From positions 1-6,555 of the forward strand of contig JAEZHJ010000188.1 in assembly GCA_023436925.1 (NCBI GenBank): a stretch of DNA of 6,555 bases. The letters run 5' to 3'. This document shows positions 1 through 5,890 of this stretch, piece by piece; positions within the stretch are counted from its first letter, which is position 1, and each line of letters opens with the position of its first letter. The position numbers and the translations under genes are program-made. The notes under the pieces were generated by a model that ran no database searches, was not told the DNA's origin, and saw only the letters and a list, made by a program, of their open reading frames with translations. Source of the stretch: Actinomycetes bacterium. Lineage in GTDB: Bacteria; Actinomycetota; Actinomycetes; Propionibacteriales; Propionibacteriaceae.

Positions 1-11
1 GCCTCACTCTG

Positions 12-84
12 CGCGCTCGGAGGGACTCGAACCCCCAACCTTCTGATCCGTAGTCAGATGCTCTATCCGTTGAGCCACGAGCGC
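12..84 (-). tRNA. tRNA-Arg (anticodon ACG)
   Basis: A complete 73-nt cloverleaf can be folded on the minus strand. The 7-bp acceptor stem pairs 84-78 (GCGCTCG) with 19-13 (CGAGCGC). The D arm has a GCTC/GAGC stem. The anticodon arm is TCTGA-CTACGGA-TCAGA, giving anticodon ACG. The T arm is GGGGG-TTCGAGT-CCCTC with one G-T wobble. The discriminator base is G and no CCA is encoded, as is common in actinomycetes. ACG (A34 deaminated to inosine) reads the CGU/CGC/CGA arginine codons. The gene is transcribed away from pckG, and its 3' flank runs off the left edge. No integrase or att-like duplication is visible beside it. Confidence 0.96.
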
Positions 85-90
85 AGGAGC

Positions 91-128
91 AACGTCCACG
101 ATACTCGGTCGGCTCCACGTGAGTCCAA
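91..128 (-). promoter_or_regulatory. Candidate promoter of the tRNA-Arg gene
   Basis: On the minus strand, TATCGT (103-98) fits the actinobacterial TANNNT -10 box, and TTGGAC (128-123) is a weak -35 match at a 19-bp spacing. Transcription would begin near 91, about 7 nt before the mature tRNA 5' end. This is an inference from position and motif only. Confidence 0.4.
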
Positions 129-173
129 CCGGGCGGCCCGGGCATCGGTGCACCCCGGCTCGCGGCCGCCCGG
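129..173. repeat. 10-bp perfect GC-rich inverted repeat in the tRNA/pckG spacer
   Basis: The arms CCGGGCGGCC (129-138) and GGCCGCCCGG (164-173) are exact reverse complements separated by 25 nt. The spacer contains a second small palindrome, GGTGCACC (147-154). The element lies between the divergent tRNA-Arg and pckG genes and upstream of the pckG ribosome binding site. It could be a regulator binding site or a stem-loop in a long leader. Chance pairing is more likely in such GC-rich DNA, so its function is uncertain. Confidence 0.4.
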
Positions 174-181
174 ATTCCGTT

Positions 182-193
182 CACCGCGCGGTG
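182..193. promoter_or_regulatory. 12-bp perfect palindrome upstream of pckG (possible operator)
   Basis: CACCGCGCGGTG is a perfect palindrome, 73 bp before the pckG start codon. A weak -10-like TATTCG (195-200) follows it directly, so a bound protein could block a promoter there. I could not match it to a named regulator's consensus. Confidence 0.3.
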
Positions 194-252
194 GTATTCG
201 TCCGGCGGGGGCAAGATGGAAGTGTCAGCCAACGCAAAGCAGCGAGCGACGC

Positions 253-258
253 AAGGAG
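253..258 (+). promoter_or_regulatory. Ribosome binding site of pckG
   Basis: AAGGAG lies 8 nt before the ATG at 267. It decides the start: the in-frame ATG at 216 has no comparable Shine-Dalgarno sequence and would add 17 residues not expected in the family. Confidence 0.85.
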
Positions 259-266
259 TGATCCCC

Positions 267-2111
267 ATGACGCTTGACGCCCCTGGAGTGCCGACCAATG
301 CCCCCGCCGGGTTGCCCGACGACCTGGCCGGGTGGATCGACGAGGTCGTGGCGCTCGCCCGCCCTGACCGGGTCCACTGGTGTGACGGCTCGGTCGCCGA
401 GCGGGACCAGCTGTACGCCGAGATGGTCGAGTCGGGGACGCTCATCAAGCTGAACCAGGACCTGCGACCGGGCTGCTACCTGGCCCGTTCCACCCCGTCG
501 GACGTGGCCCGCGTCGAGGCCCGCACCTTCATCTGCTCGGCCGACCCCGCCGACGCCGGCCCGACCAACAACTGGGCCGACCCGGACGAGATGCGCGCCA
601 CCCTGCGCCGGGTGTTCGCCGGCTCCATGCGCGGCCGGACCATGTACGTCGTCCCGTTCTCGATGGGGCCGCTGGGCGGTCCGATCTCGAAGCTGGGCAT
701 CGAGGTGACCGACTCCCCCTATGTGGTGGCGAACATGCGGATCATGACCCGGATGGGCGCCGAGCCGCTGGCCCGGATCCTGGCCGGGGAGTACTGGGTG
801 CCGGCGATCCACTCGGTCGGCTATCCGCTGGTCGACGAGGCCGGCGACACCCGTCCGGACGTCACCTGGCCCTGCAACGACGAGAAGTACATAGTCCACT
901 TCCCCGAGACCCACGAGATCTGGTCGTACGGCTCGGGCTACGGCGGCAACGCGCTGCTGGGCAAGAAGTGCTACGCGCTGCGGATCGCGTCCGTCCTGGC
1001 CCGCGAGGAGGGCTGGCTGGCCGAGCACATGCTGATCCTCAAGCTGACCCGGGACGACGGCCGGGTGTTCCACGTCACCGCGGCCTTCCCGTCGGCCTGC
1101 GGCAAGACGAACCTGGCGATGCTGCGTCCGACCATCCCGGGCTGGACGGCCGAGACCATCGGCGACGACATCGCGTGGATGCGCACGGGGCCGGACGGAC
1201 GGCTGCACGCCATCAACCCCGAGGCCGGGTTCTTCGGGGTCGCCCCGGGGACGTCGGAGGAGACCAACCCGACCGCGCTGCACGCGCTCTCCCACGACAC
1301 CATCTTCACCAACGTGGCGCTGACCGACGACGGGGACGTGTGGTGGGAGGGGCTCACCGACGAACCCCCGGCCCACTTGATCGACTGGCGGGGCCTGGAC
1401 TGGACGCCCGAGAGCAACCGGCCGGCCGCGCACCCGAACAGCCGGTTCACCGTCCACGCCGCCCAGGCCGAGTCGATCGCACCCGACTGGGAGGATCCGG
1501 CCGGCGTACCGATCGACGTCGTCCTGTTCGGCGGGCGGCGCACCCGCAACGTGCCGCTGATCAGCGAGGCGTACGGCTGGGAGCACGGCGTCTTCGTCGG
1601 CGCGACGGTGTCGTCGGAGCAGACCGCGGCGGCGGAGGGGACGGTCGGCGCGCTGCGCCGCGACCCGTTCGCGATGCTGCCCTTCTGCGGCTACAACATG
1701 GCCGACTACTGGGCGCACTGGCTCGACGTGGGGGCAGCCCTCGGCGACAAGGCGCCGCGGATCTTCCAGGTGAACTGGTTCCGCCGCGGCCCGGACGGCA
1801 GGTACCTGTGGCCGGGCTTCGGCGACAACTCCCGGGCGATCGAGTGGGCGCTGCGCCGGGTGGCCGGCGAGCTGGACGCGGTGGACGCGATCTCGGGCCG
1901 GTTGCCCGTCCCGGGCGATCTGAACGTGGCCGGGCTCGACCTGTCCGAGGACGACCTGGCGCTGATCTTCGCGCTCGACCCGGACGCCTGGGAGCAGGAG
2001 GCCGACCTCACCGAGGAGTACTTCGCCCAGTTCGGCGATCGGCTGCCGGCGGAGCTGACGCACCAGCTTGAGCTGCTGCGGGGACGGATCGCCGCCGCCC
2101 GCGAGAGCTAG
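267..2111 (+). CDS. pckG: Phosphoenolpyruvate carboxykinase (GTP)
   Basis: A 614-residue cytosolic enzyme that interconverts oxaloacetate + GTP and PEP + CO2 + GDP, the first committed step of gluconeogenesis from TCA intermediates. The GTP class (not the ATP class) is clear from length and motifs. R74 lies in the substrate-binding ARSTPSDVARVE segment. GSGYGGN (223-228 region) carries Y225, followed by K233/K234. H254 is a Mn ligand. The kinase-1a P-loop FPSACGKTN holds the reactive C278 and K280. D300-D301 (metal) lie in ETIGDDIAW, R393 in HPNSRF, and R427 in GGRRTRNVP. The C-terminal nucleotide segment NWFRRGPDG...WPGFGDNSR is present. All expected catalytic residues are intact and the length matches the family (about 600-620). 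The start at 267 is set by AAGGAG. It is divergent from tRNA-Arg and convergent with galE across only 4 bp, so it is probably monocistronic. Confidence 0.98.
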   Translation: MTLDAPGVPTNAPAGLPDDLAGWIDEVVALARPDRVHWCDGSVAERDQLYAEMVESGTLIKLNQDLRPGCYLARSTPSDVARVEARTFICSADPADAGPTNNWADPDEMRATLRRVFAGSMRGRTMYVVPFSMGPLGGPISKLGIEVTDSPYVVANMRIMTRMGAEPLARILAGEYWVPAIHSVGYPLVDEAGDTRPDVTWPCNDEKYIVHFPETHEIWSYGSGYGGNALLGKKCYALRIASVLAREEGWLAEHMLILKLTRDDGRVFHVTAAFPSACGKTNLAMLRPTIPGWTAETIGDDIAWMRTGPDGRLHAINPEAGFFGVAPGTSEETNPTALHALSHDTIFTNVALTDDGDVWWEGLTDEPPAHLIDWRGLDWTPESNRPAAHPNSRFTVHAAQAESIAPDWEDPAGVPIDVVLFGGRRTRNVPLISEAYGWEHGVFVGATVSSEQTAAAEGTVGALRRDPFAMLPFCGYNMADYWAHWLDVGAALGDKAPRIFQVNWFRRGPDGRYLWPGFGDNSRAIEWALRRVAGELDAVDAISGRLPVPGDLNVAGLDLSEDDLALIFALDPDAWEQEADLTEEYFAQFGDRLPAELTHQLELLRGRIAAARES

Positions 2112-2115
2112 CCGT

Positions 2116-3120
2116 TCAGTCGAGGCTCGCCCCGGCCAGCCGCTGCGACCAGGCCAGGGCGTCGATGATCCCCTCGGTGACGCTGCGTTCGGCGCGCCAG
2201 CCCAACACGGCGGCCGCCTTGGCCGCGGAGGTGCAGCAACCCACGACATCGCCGGGCCGCGGCGGGGCGGTGACCGCGGGCACCGCCGCACCGGTGGCTT
2301 GGCGGAAGGCCTCGACCAGTTCGAACACCGTCGTGCCGTGCCCCGTGCCGAGGTTGATCACGTCGTAGCCCGGCGCGGTCGTCTCCCCGGCCATCACCTC
2401 GTCGAAACGCTGCAGCGCCGCGACATGGGCCTGCGCGAGATCCCAGACGTGGATGTAGTCCCGCAGCCCCGAGCCGTCGCGGGTCGGCCACCCGGTGCCG
2501 GTGACGACGAACGGCGTTCCGGTCTGGTGGGCCTCCACGAGCTTTCCGAGAGCGTGCGAGGGACGCTCGACCTGCAGGCCCGTCCGCAGCGCCGGGTCGG
2601 CGCCGATCGGGTTGAAGTAGCGCAGCGCGATCACCCGCAGGCCGGTGGCGAGCGCCGTGTCGGCCAGGATGCGCTCGACCATGGCCTTCGAGGCGGCGTA
2701 CGGGCTGAGCGGCCGGATCGGTGAGCTCTCGTCGACCAGCAGGTCCTCGTCCGGTTCGTACATCGCCGCGGTCGAGCTGAACAGGAAGCGACGGCAGCCG
2801 TGGGCCAGCACGACCCGCAGGAACGGGGTCAGCTTGGCCACGTTGTTGTCGTAGTAGCGCAGCGGATCGGCGATCGACTCCGGCACCACGATGCTCGCGG
2901 CGCAGTGGACGACGGCGTCGATGTCCGGATGGGCGGCGAAGACCGCCTCGACGACGTCGGGATCGCCGTAGTCGCCCTCGAAGAACGGGAACCGTTCGGC
3001 GAAGCTGCGCCGCCCGGCCGACAGGTCGTCCAGGATGACCGGCCGGATCCCCGCGTCGGAGCACGCCGACGCGATGGTGGACCCGATGAACCCGGCTCCG
3101 CCGGTGATCAGGACCTTCAC
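2116..3120 (-). CDS. galE: UDP-glucose 4-epimerase (extended SDR family)
   Basis: A 334-residue cytosolic NAD-dependent epimerase that interconverts UDP-Glc and UDP-Gal, feeding galactose into the Leloir pathway or into cell-surface glycans. The N-terminal Rossmann motif GGAGFIG has glycines at 7, 10 and 13, with D31-D32 after the second strand for NAD ribose. The catalytic part shows SST (T117 at the E. coli S124 position) and YAASK with Y141 and K145. RYFNPIGADP (167-176) contains N170, and GLRDYIHVWDLA (218-229) is a GalE signature. C295 occupies the E. coli Y299 position, counted from the shared RPGD motif. This is the human-like state and may allow N-acetylated sugars. GTG is the start, supported by GGAGG five bases upstream; the stop is 4 bp from the pckG stop. 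No galT or galK is adjacent, so precursor supply for the nearby polysaccharide locus is the likelier role (inference). A related UDP-sugar epimerase activity cannot be excluded. Confidence 0.93.
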   Translation of the reverse strand: MKVLITGGAGFIGSTIASACSDAGIRPVILDDLSAGRRSFAERFPFFEGDYGDPDVVEAVFAAHPDIDAVVHCAASIVVPESIADPLRYYDNNVAKLTPFLRVVLAHGCRRFLFSSTAAMYEPDEDLLVDESSPIRPLSPYAASKAMVERILADTALATGLRVIALRYFNPIGADPALRTGLQVERPSHALGKLVEAHQTGTPFVVTGTGWPTRDGSGLRDYIHVWDLAQAHVAALQRFDEVMAGETTAPGYDVINLGTGHGTTVFELVEAFRQATGAAVPAVTAPPRPGDVVGCCTSAAKAAAVLGWRAERSVTEGIIDALAWSQRLAGASLD

Positions 3121-3125
3121 GCCCC

Positions 3126-3130
3126 CCTCC
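3126..3130 (-). promoter_or_regulatory. Ribosome binding site of galE
   Basis: GGAGG on the minus strand, 5 nt before the GTG start at 3120, within a G-rich run. It supports the GTG as the true start, which places the NAD-binding motif at residues 7-13 as usual for the family. The rest of the 108-bp spacer to the upstream gene shows no convincing promoter; TAACGT (3200-3195) is a lone -10-like hexamer without a -35 box. Confidence 0.75.
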
Positions 3131-3208
3131 CATCGTCAGTCAGCGCACGCAGGGCGGGGTCGACTCCGGGCGGCGGCGGGACGGTCACACAGGGACGTTA
3201 GGCCATGC

Positions 3209-3228
3209 GAGCCGGTCCCGGGCCGCTC
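3209..3228 (-). terminator. Weak stem-loop just after the ene-reductase stop
   Basis: GAGC and GCTC arms (3209-3212 / 3225-3228), extended by two G-C pairs past a one-base bulge, around a 7-nt loop, begin directly after the stop codon at 3229. There is no U-tract, so this would be an actinobacterial-style hairpin terminator at best. It may partly separate the ene-reductase from galE. Confidence 0.25.
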
Positions 3229-4329
3229 TCAGCCGCGTGCGGGCGGGGAGGCCACGGCGGGCCACCTCCCGCTCAGGTAGGCGTCGGGGTAGTGGGCCAT
3301 CCTCGGGTCGCCCAGGTCGGCGGCGGCCCGTTGCGGCCAGGACGGTTCCCGCAGCGCCGCCCGGCCCAGCACGATGGCGTCGGCGAGGCCCTGGTCGAGC
3401 ACGTCCTGCGCCTGTGCGGGGTCCGTGAGCAGGCCGACCGCGCCGGTCGGGATGCCCGCCTTGCGCACCGCGGCGGCCAGCGGCACCTGGTAGCCCGGCC
3501 CGGTCGGAATCTCGGCCGGGACGTTGCCGCCGCTGGACACATCGATCAGGTCGACCCCGCGGCCCGCCAGGACGCCGGCCAGCCGGACCGTGTCGTCCAG
3601 CGTCCAGCCGCCCTCTGCCCACTCGGTCGCCGAGACCCGCACGAACAGCGGCTTGCCCTCCGGCCAGACCGCGCGGACGGCGTCCACCACTTCGAGCAGC
3701 AGCCGGGTCCGGCCGGTGAAGTCGCCGCCGTACTCGTCGGTGCGGTGGTTGCTGAGCGGGGACAGGAACTGGCACAGCAGGTAGCCGTGGGCGGCGTGCA
3801 CCTCGATCACGTCGAACCCGGCCTGGTCGGCGCGGACGGCCGCGTCCGCGAACGCCCGGACGACGCCGGCGAGCTCGTCGCGTCCCAGTTCCCGCGGCTC
3901 GGCCAGCCCGGGGAAGCCGGACGGGGACGGCCCGACGGTCTGCCAGCCGCCCTGCTCCGGCGGCACCGAGCCGCGCGGGCCGGGATGGCCGCGCCAGGTC
4001 GACGCCTTGCGTCCGGCGTGGGCGAGCTGGACGGCCATCGCCGAGCCGTTGGCGTGGCAGATCTCGACGATCCGCGCCCAGGCGTCCCGCTGGGTGTCGT
4101 TCCACAGCCCGGTGTCCTCCGGGGAGATCCGGCCCTCCGGCACGACCGCGGTGGCCTCGGTGATGATCAGCCCGAACCCGCCGGCGGCCCGCGCGCCGTA
4201 GTGCACCAGGTGCCAGTCGGTGGGGACGCCGTCGCGCTCCTCGCACATGTACATGCACATCGGGGCCAGGAAGATGCGGTTGGGGATCGTGAGGTCGCGC
4301 AGCGTCAACGGGGAGAACAGGGAGGTCAT
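3229..4329 (-). CDS. Old Yellow Enzyme family ene-reductase (YqjM/XenA class)
   Basis: A 366-residue FMN-dependent NAD(P)H oxidoreductase of the thermophilic-like (YqjM) OYE class. Members reduce activated C=C bonds of enones, maleimides and other electrophiles in the cytosol; the natural substrate is usually unknown. It is a single TIM barrel. APMCMY holds C25 and Y27, the class-defining flavin- and substrate-modulating residues (YqjM C26/Y28). QLAHAGRK (101-108) is followed by a longer Gly/Pro loop. The substrate anion pair is H178 and H181 in HAAHGYL, with Y183. FLSPLSNHRTDEYGG (188-202) is the family signature. R231, G296-G299 and G322-R323 fit FMN phosphate binding. ATG at 4329 is chosen by alignment to YqjM. 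A TTG eight codons upstream is possible but poorly supported. No Shine-Dalgarno lies at normal spacing before the ATG, and TAGCCT at -13 to -8 suggests a leaderless transcript. It shares its strand with galE, 108 bp upstream of it; a functional link is not evident. Confidence 0.95.
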   Translation of the reverse strand: MTSLFSPLTLRDLTIPNRIFLAPMCMYMCEERDGVPTDWHLVHYGARAAGGFGLIITEATAVVPEGRISPEDTGLWNDTQRDAWARIVEICHANGSAMAVQLAHAGRKASTWRGHPGPRGSVPPEQGGWQTVGPSPSGFPGLAEPRELGRDELAGVVRAFADAAVRADQAGFDVIEVHAAHGYLLCQFLSPLSNHRTDEYGGDFTGRTRLLLEVVDAVRAVWPEGKPLFVRVSATEWAEGGWTLDDTVRLAGVLAGRGVDLIDVSSGGNVPAEIPTGPGYQVPLAAAVRKAGIPTGAVGLLTDPAQAQDVLDQGLADAIVLGRAALREPSWPQRAAADLGDPRMAHYPDAYLSGRWPAVASPPARG

Positions 4330-4336
4330 ACCTTTC

Positions 4337-4342
4337 AGGCTA
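4337..4342 (-). promoter_or_regulatory. Candidate -10 box for a leaderless ene-reductase mRNA
   Basis: TAGCCT on the minus strand fits TANNNT and ends 7 nt before the ATG at 4329, the spacing expected if transcription begins at or next to the start codon. No clear -35 box is seen. GAAAGG nearby is only one base from the ATG, too close to act as a normal ribosome binding site. Confidence 0.4.
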
Positions 4343-4425
4343 TGCCGCCCCAACCCCCGCCCCGACCCATCCGGCCGACGGTGGCCACGGCGATAGCGTT
4401 CACGGCCGGGCGGGCGCCGGATCGC

Positions 4426-4431
4426 TACTGT
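4426..4431 (+). promoter_or_regulatory. Candidate -10 box for the leaderless SGNH-like gene
   Basis: TACTGT fits TANNNT and lies at exactly -12 to -7 relative to the GTG at 4438, so transcription would begin on the start codon itself. No Shine-Dalgarno precedes the GTG. No good -35 match sits at 16-19 bp; TTCACG (4399-4404) is 21 bp away. Confidence 0.5.
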
Positions 4432-4437
4432 GGCAAC

Positions 4438-5325
4438 GTGAGCACGAGGATGCAGGTCGTCGGACTGGCGCTGCTCGCCCTGCTCACCGGCGTTCTCGTC
4501 GCGGCGGCGCTCGACCGGGCCCGTCCCCTGCCGGTCGTCGACGCGGCCCCCCTGCCAGGCCCGGCCGTGACCATCACGCCCGCGGCCGACCCGGTGGAGT
4601 CGCCGTCGCCCACGCCGGCCTCACCCGCCGAGACCCCGTCCCCCACTCCCACCCCGGAGCCCAGCCCGGAGGTGGAACCGCTGCCCGCCGGGCTGGCCGG
4701 CCTGCGCGCCCTGATCGAGCGGGACGCGGCAGGCTCGGTGCTCGTGTTCGGCGACGGTTCAGGCGACGAGCGCGATGAGTGGGTGTACCGGTGGACGATG
4801 CAACACCTCGCCGCCGAGCGCCCGGTGAGCTATCGCTCCTGGGATCGGGACGGCGAGAAATGGCGGGCCGCCGACCCCGACCAGGGCGAGGGCGCGCTGA
4901 CGGTGTGGAATGCCAGCCGCCGCGCCCCCGATCTCGCCGGGGAGCCGGCCCGGGTGGCGAAGGCGTCCCGGCCGGCCGACGTGGTGCTGCTGTCGTACGG
5001 CCACCGGAAGACGGCGGACCAGATCGCCGAGGCGCTGCCCGCCATCCACGAGGCGATAGCGGCCCAGAACCCCACCGCGACGGTGATCGTGCTGTTGCAG
5101 AACCCGGACCCGGTTGAAACGCAGTACCAGCAGCGCGCGACGGTGGAGGAAGTGGAGCGCTGGGCCACGGCGGCCGGCCTCGACACAGTCAACATCTACG
5201 ACGCGTTCCTTGCCGACCCCACCCCGCGGGCCCAGCTGGTCGAGGCGGACGGCAGCCCCACCCCCACCGGCTCCGTGCTGTGGGCGCGCCAGCTGCACAG
5301 CACCATCCTCGCCGACGAAGGCTGA
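4438..5325 (+). CDS. Membrane-anchored SGNH/GDSL-hydrolase-like protein with Pro/Ser/Thr-rich linker
   Basis: A 295-residue predicted surface protein. Residues 7-25 form one hydrophobic N-terminal helix with no lipobox, so it is an uncleaved anchor or a signal peptide. Residues 45-83 are a Pro/Ser/Thr/Glu linker suited to crossing the cell wall. Residues 97-291 resemble an SGNH (GDSL-like) fold: strand SVLVFGD at 100-106 (block I), VWNAS at 156-160 (block II region), VVLLSYGH at 182-189 (block III), VIVLLQNPDP at 216-225, and DGSPTPTGSVLWA at 271-283 (block V). The usual catalytic residues are not where expected: GDS reads GDG (S108 is one residue late), GxND reads YGHR, and DxxH lacks its His. 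It may therefore be a non-catalytic glycan-binding or scaffold relative, or a divergent esterase. GTG at 4438 is chosen because of the -10 box placed for leaderless expression; ATG at 4450 is the alternative. It lies beside the polysaccharide kinase/phosphatase genes, but convergent to them. Confidence 0.75.
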   Translation: MSTRMQVVGLALLALLTGVLVAAALDRARPLPVVDAAPLPGPAVTITPAADPVESPSPTPASPAETPSPTPTPEPSPEVEPLPAGLAGLRALIERDAAGSVLVFGDGSGDERDEWVYRWTMQHLAAERPVSYRSWDRDGEKWRAADPDQGEGALTVWNASRRAPDLAGEPARVAKASRPADVVLLSYGHRKTADQIAEALPAIHEAIAAQNPTATVIVLLQNPDPVETQYQQRATVEEVERWATAAGLDTVNIYDAFLADPTPRAQLVEADGSPTPTGSVLWARQLHSTILADEG

Positions 5326-5341
5326 CCGCCCTCGCTCAGCC
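5320..5341. terminator. Bidirectional stem-loop spanning both convergent stop codons
   Basis: GGCTGA (5320-5325) and TCAGCC (5336-5341) are exact 6-bp inverted repeats around a 10-nt loop. Each arm contains the TGA stop of one gene, so the same hairpin would form at the end of both transcripts. There is no T-tract on either strand and the stem is short, so termination strength is doubtful. Confidence 0.35.
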
Positions 5342-5890
5342 GAGCCGGGCCAGGATCGTCGCCACCGCGGCGTCGATCTCGGAGAGTGCGCGGGCGTAGG
5401 CGGCCGTTCCGTGACCGTAGGGGTCACGCACGTCGTCATCGCCGGCCGGACGCCGGGGCAGCATCGCCCGTCCGGCCGCCGCCCGCGGCAGCAGGGAGCG
5501 CAGCCGCTCGCCGGGGGTGTCGCCCTCGGCGGGACCGTCCAGGGATTGCAGGACGAGGGCGAACTCGCGCAGCGTGAAGGTGCGCCGCACCGCGGACGGC
5601 ACCAGGCCGACGATCTGGGAGCGATGGTCGCGGGTCATCGCCAGGACCAGGTCGGCCTCGGTGACCAGGGCCGGGACGAGCTGGCGGGCGGCGAACCCGT
5701 CCACGCTGACTCCGGCGTCCGCCAGGTACGCGGCGACCGGCGGATCGACCGGCGCCCCGACCACGGCCCGGACGCCGGCGCTGCCCACCACGGCGGACTC
5801 CCCCAGGCCGGCCCGCAGCAGGTGCTCCGCGGCGGGCGAGCGGGAGATGTTGCCGGTACAGACCGCGAGCACCCGGAGCGGCTCGGTCAC
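5336..5890 (-). CDS. Low-molecular-weight protein tyrosine phosphatase (Wzb-like)
   Basis: A 184-residue cytosolic phosphatase expected to remove phosphate from the tyrosine cluster of the partner BY-kinase and so reset polysaccharide assembly. The N-terminal P-loop CTGNISRS carries nucleophile C11 and R17 after strand RVLAV. GSAGVRA (36-42) follows, then ADLVLAMTRDHR (79-90). The general acid is D156 in RDPYGHG. The chain is longer than Wzb (about 147 aa) because residues 115-152, rich in Pro, Gly and Arg, lie before the DPY loop. From memory, such lengths are common in actinobacterial members. The start GTG overlaps the kinase stop in a GTGA tetranucleotide, implying translational coupling. 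The purine-rich GAGGA sits directly against the GTG, so reinitiation is more likely than independent initiation. A GTG at codon 7 is possible but would trim the first strand. Confidence 0.93.
   Translation of the reverse strand: MTEPLRVLAVCTGNISRSPAAEHLLRAGLGESAVVGSAGVRAVVGAPVDPPVAAYLADAGVSVDGFAARQLVPALVTEADLVLAMTRDHRSQIVGLVPSAVRRTFTLREFALVLQSLDGPAEGDTPGERLRSLLPRAAAGRAMLPRRPAGDDDVRDPYGHGTAAYARALSEIDAAVATILARLG

Noticed and set aside
12..84. tRNA-Arg as an integration site for a mobile element
   Set aside because: The tRNA is intact and no integrase, direct repeat of its 3' end, or atypical sequence is visible on the side that can be seen; the other side is outside the window.
216..266. Earlier in-frame ATG for pckG at 216
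   Set aside because: No good Shine-Dalgarno before it, while AAGGAG sits 8 nt before the ATG at 267, which also gives the normal family length.
225..2291. A 688-codon open frame on the minus strand across nearly all of pckG
   Set aside because: It is the antisense shadow of a G+C-rich gene. Its translation is Arg/Pro/Gly/Val-rich without recognisable motifs, while the plus-strand frame has every PEP carboxykinase motif.
2108..3133. 341-codon minus-strand frame overlapping galE
   Set aside because: Shadow frame; no Rossmann or SDR motifs, whereas the neighbouring frame has GxxGxxG, YxxxK and the GalE signatures.
3185..4258. 357-codon minus-strand frame overlapping the ene-reductase
   Set aside because: Arg/Gly-rich shadow in another frame of the same strand; the ene-reductase frame has full family conservation.
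3205..4437. Plus-strand open frame continuous with the SGNH-like gene, extending it to about 706 residues
   Set aside because: The upstream part is antisense to the ene-reductase and is low-complexity Arg/Gly/Pro. The real gene begins at the hydrophobic anchor at 4438 with a well-placed -10 box.
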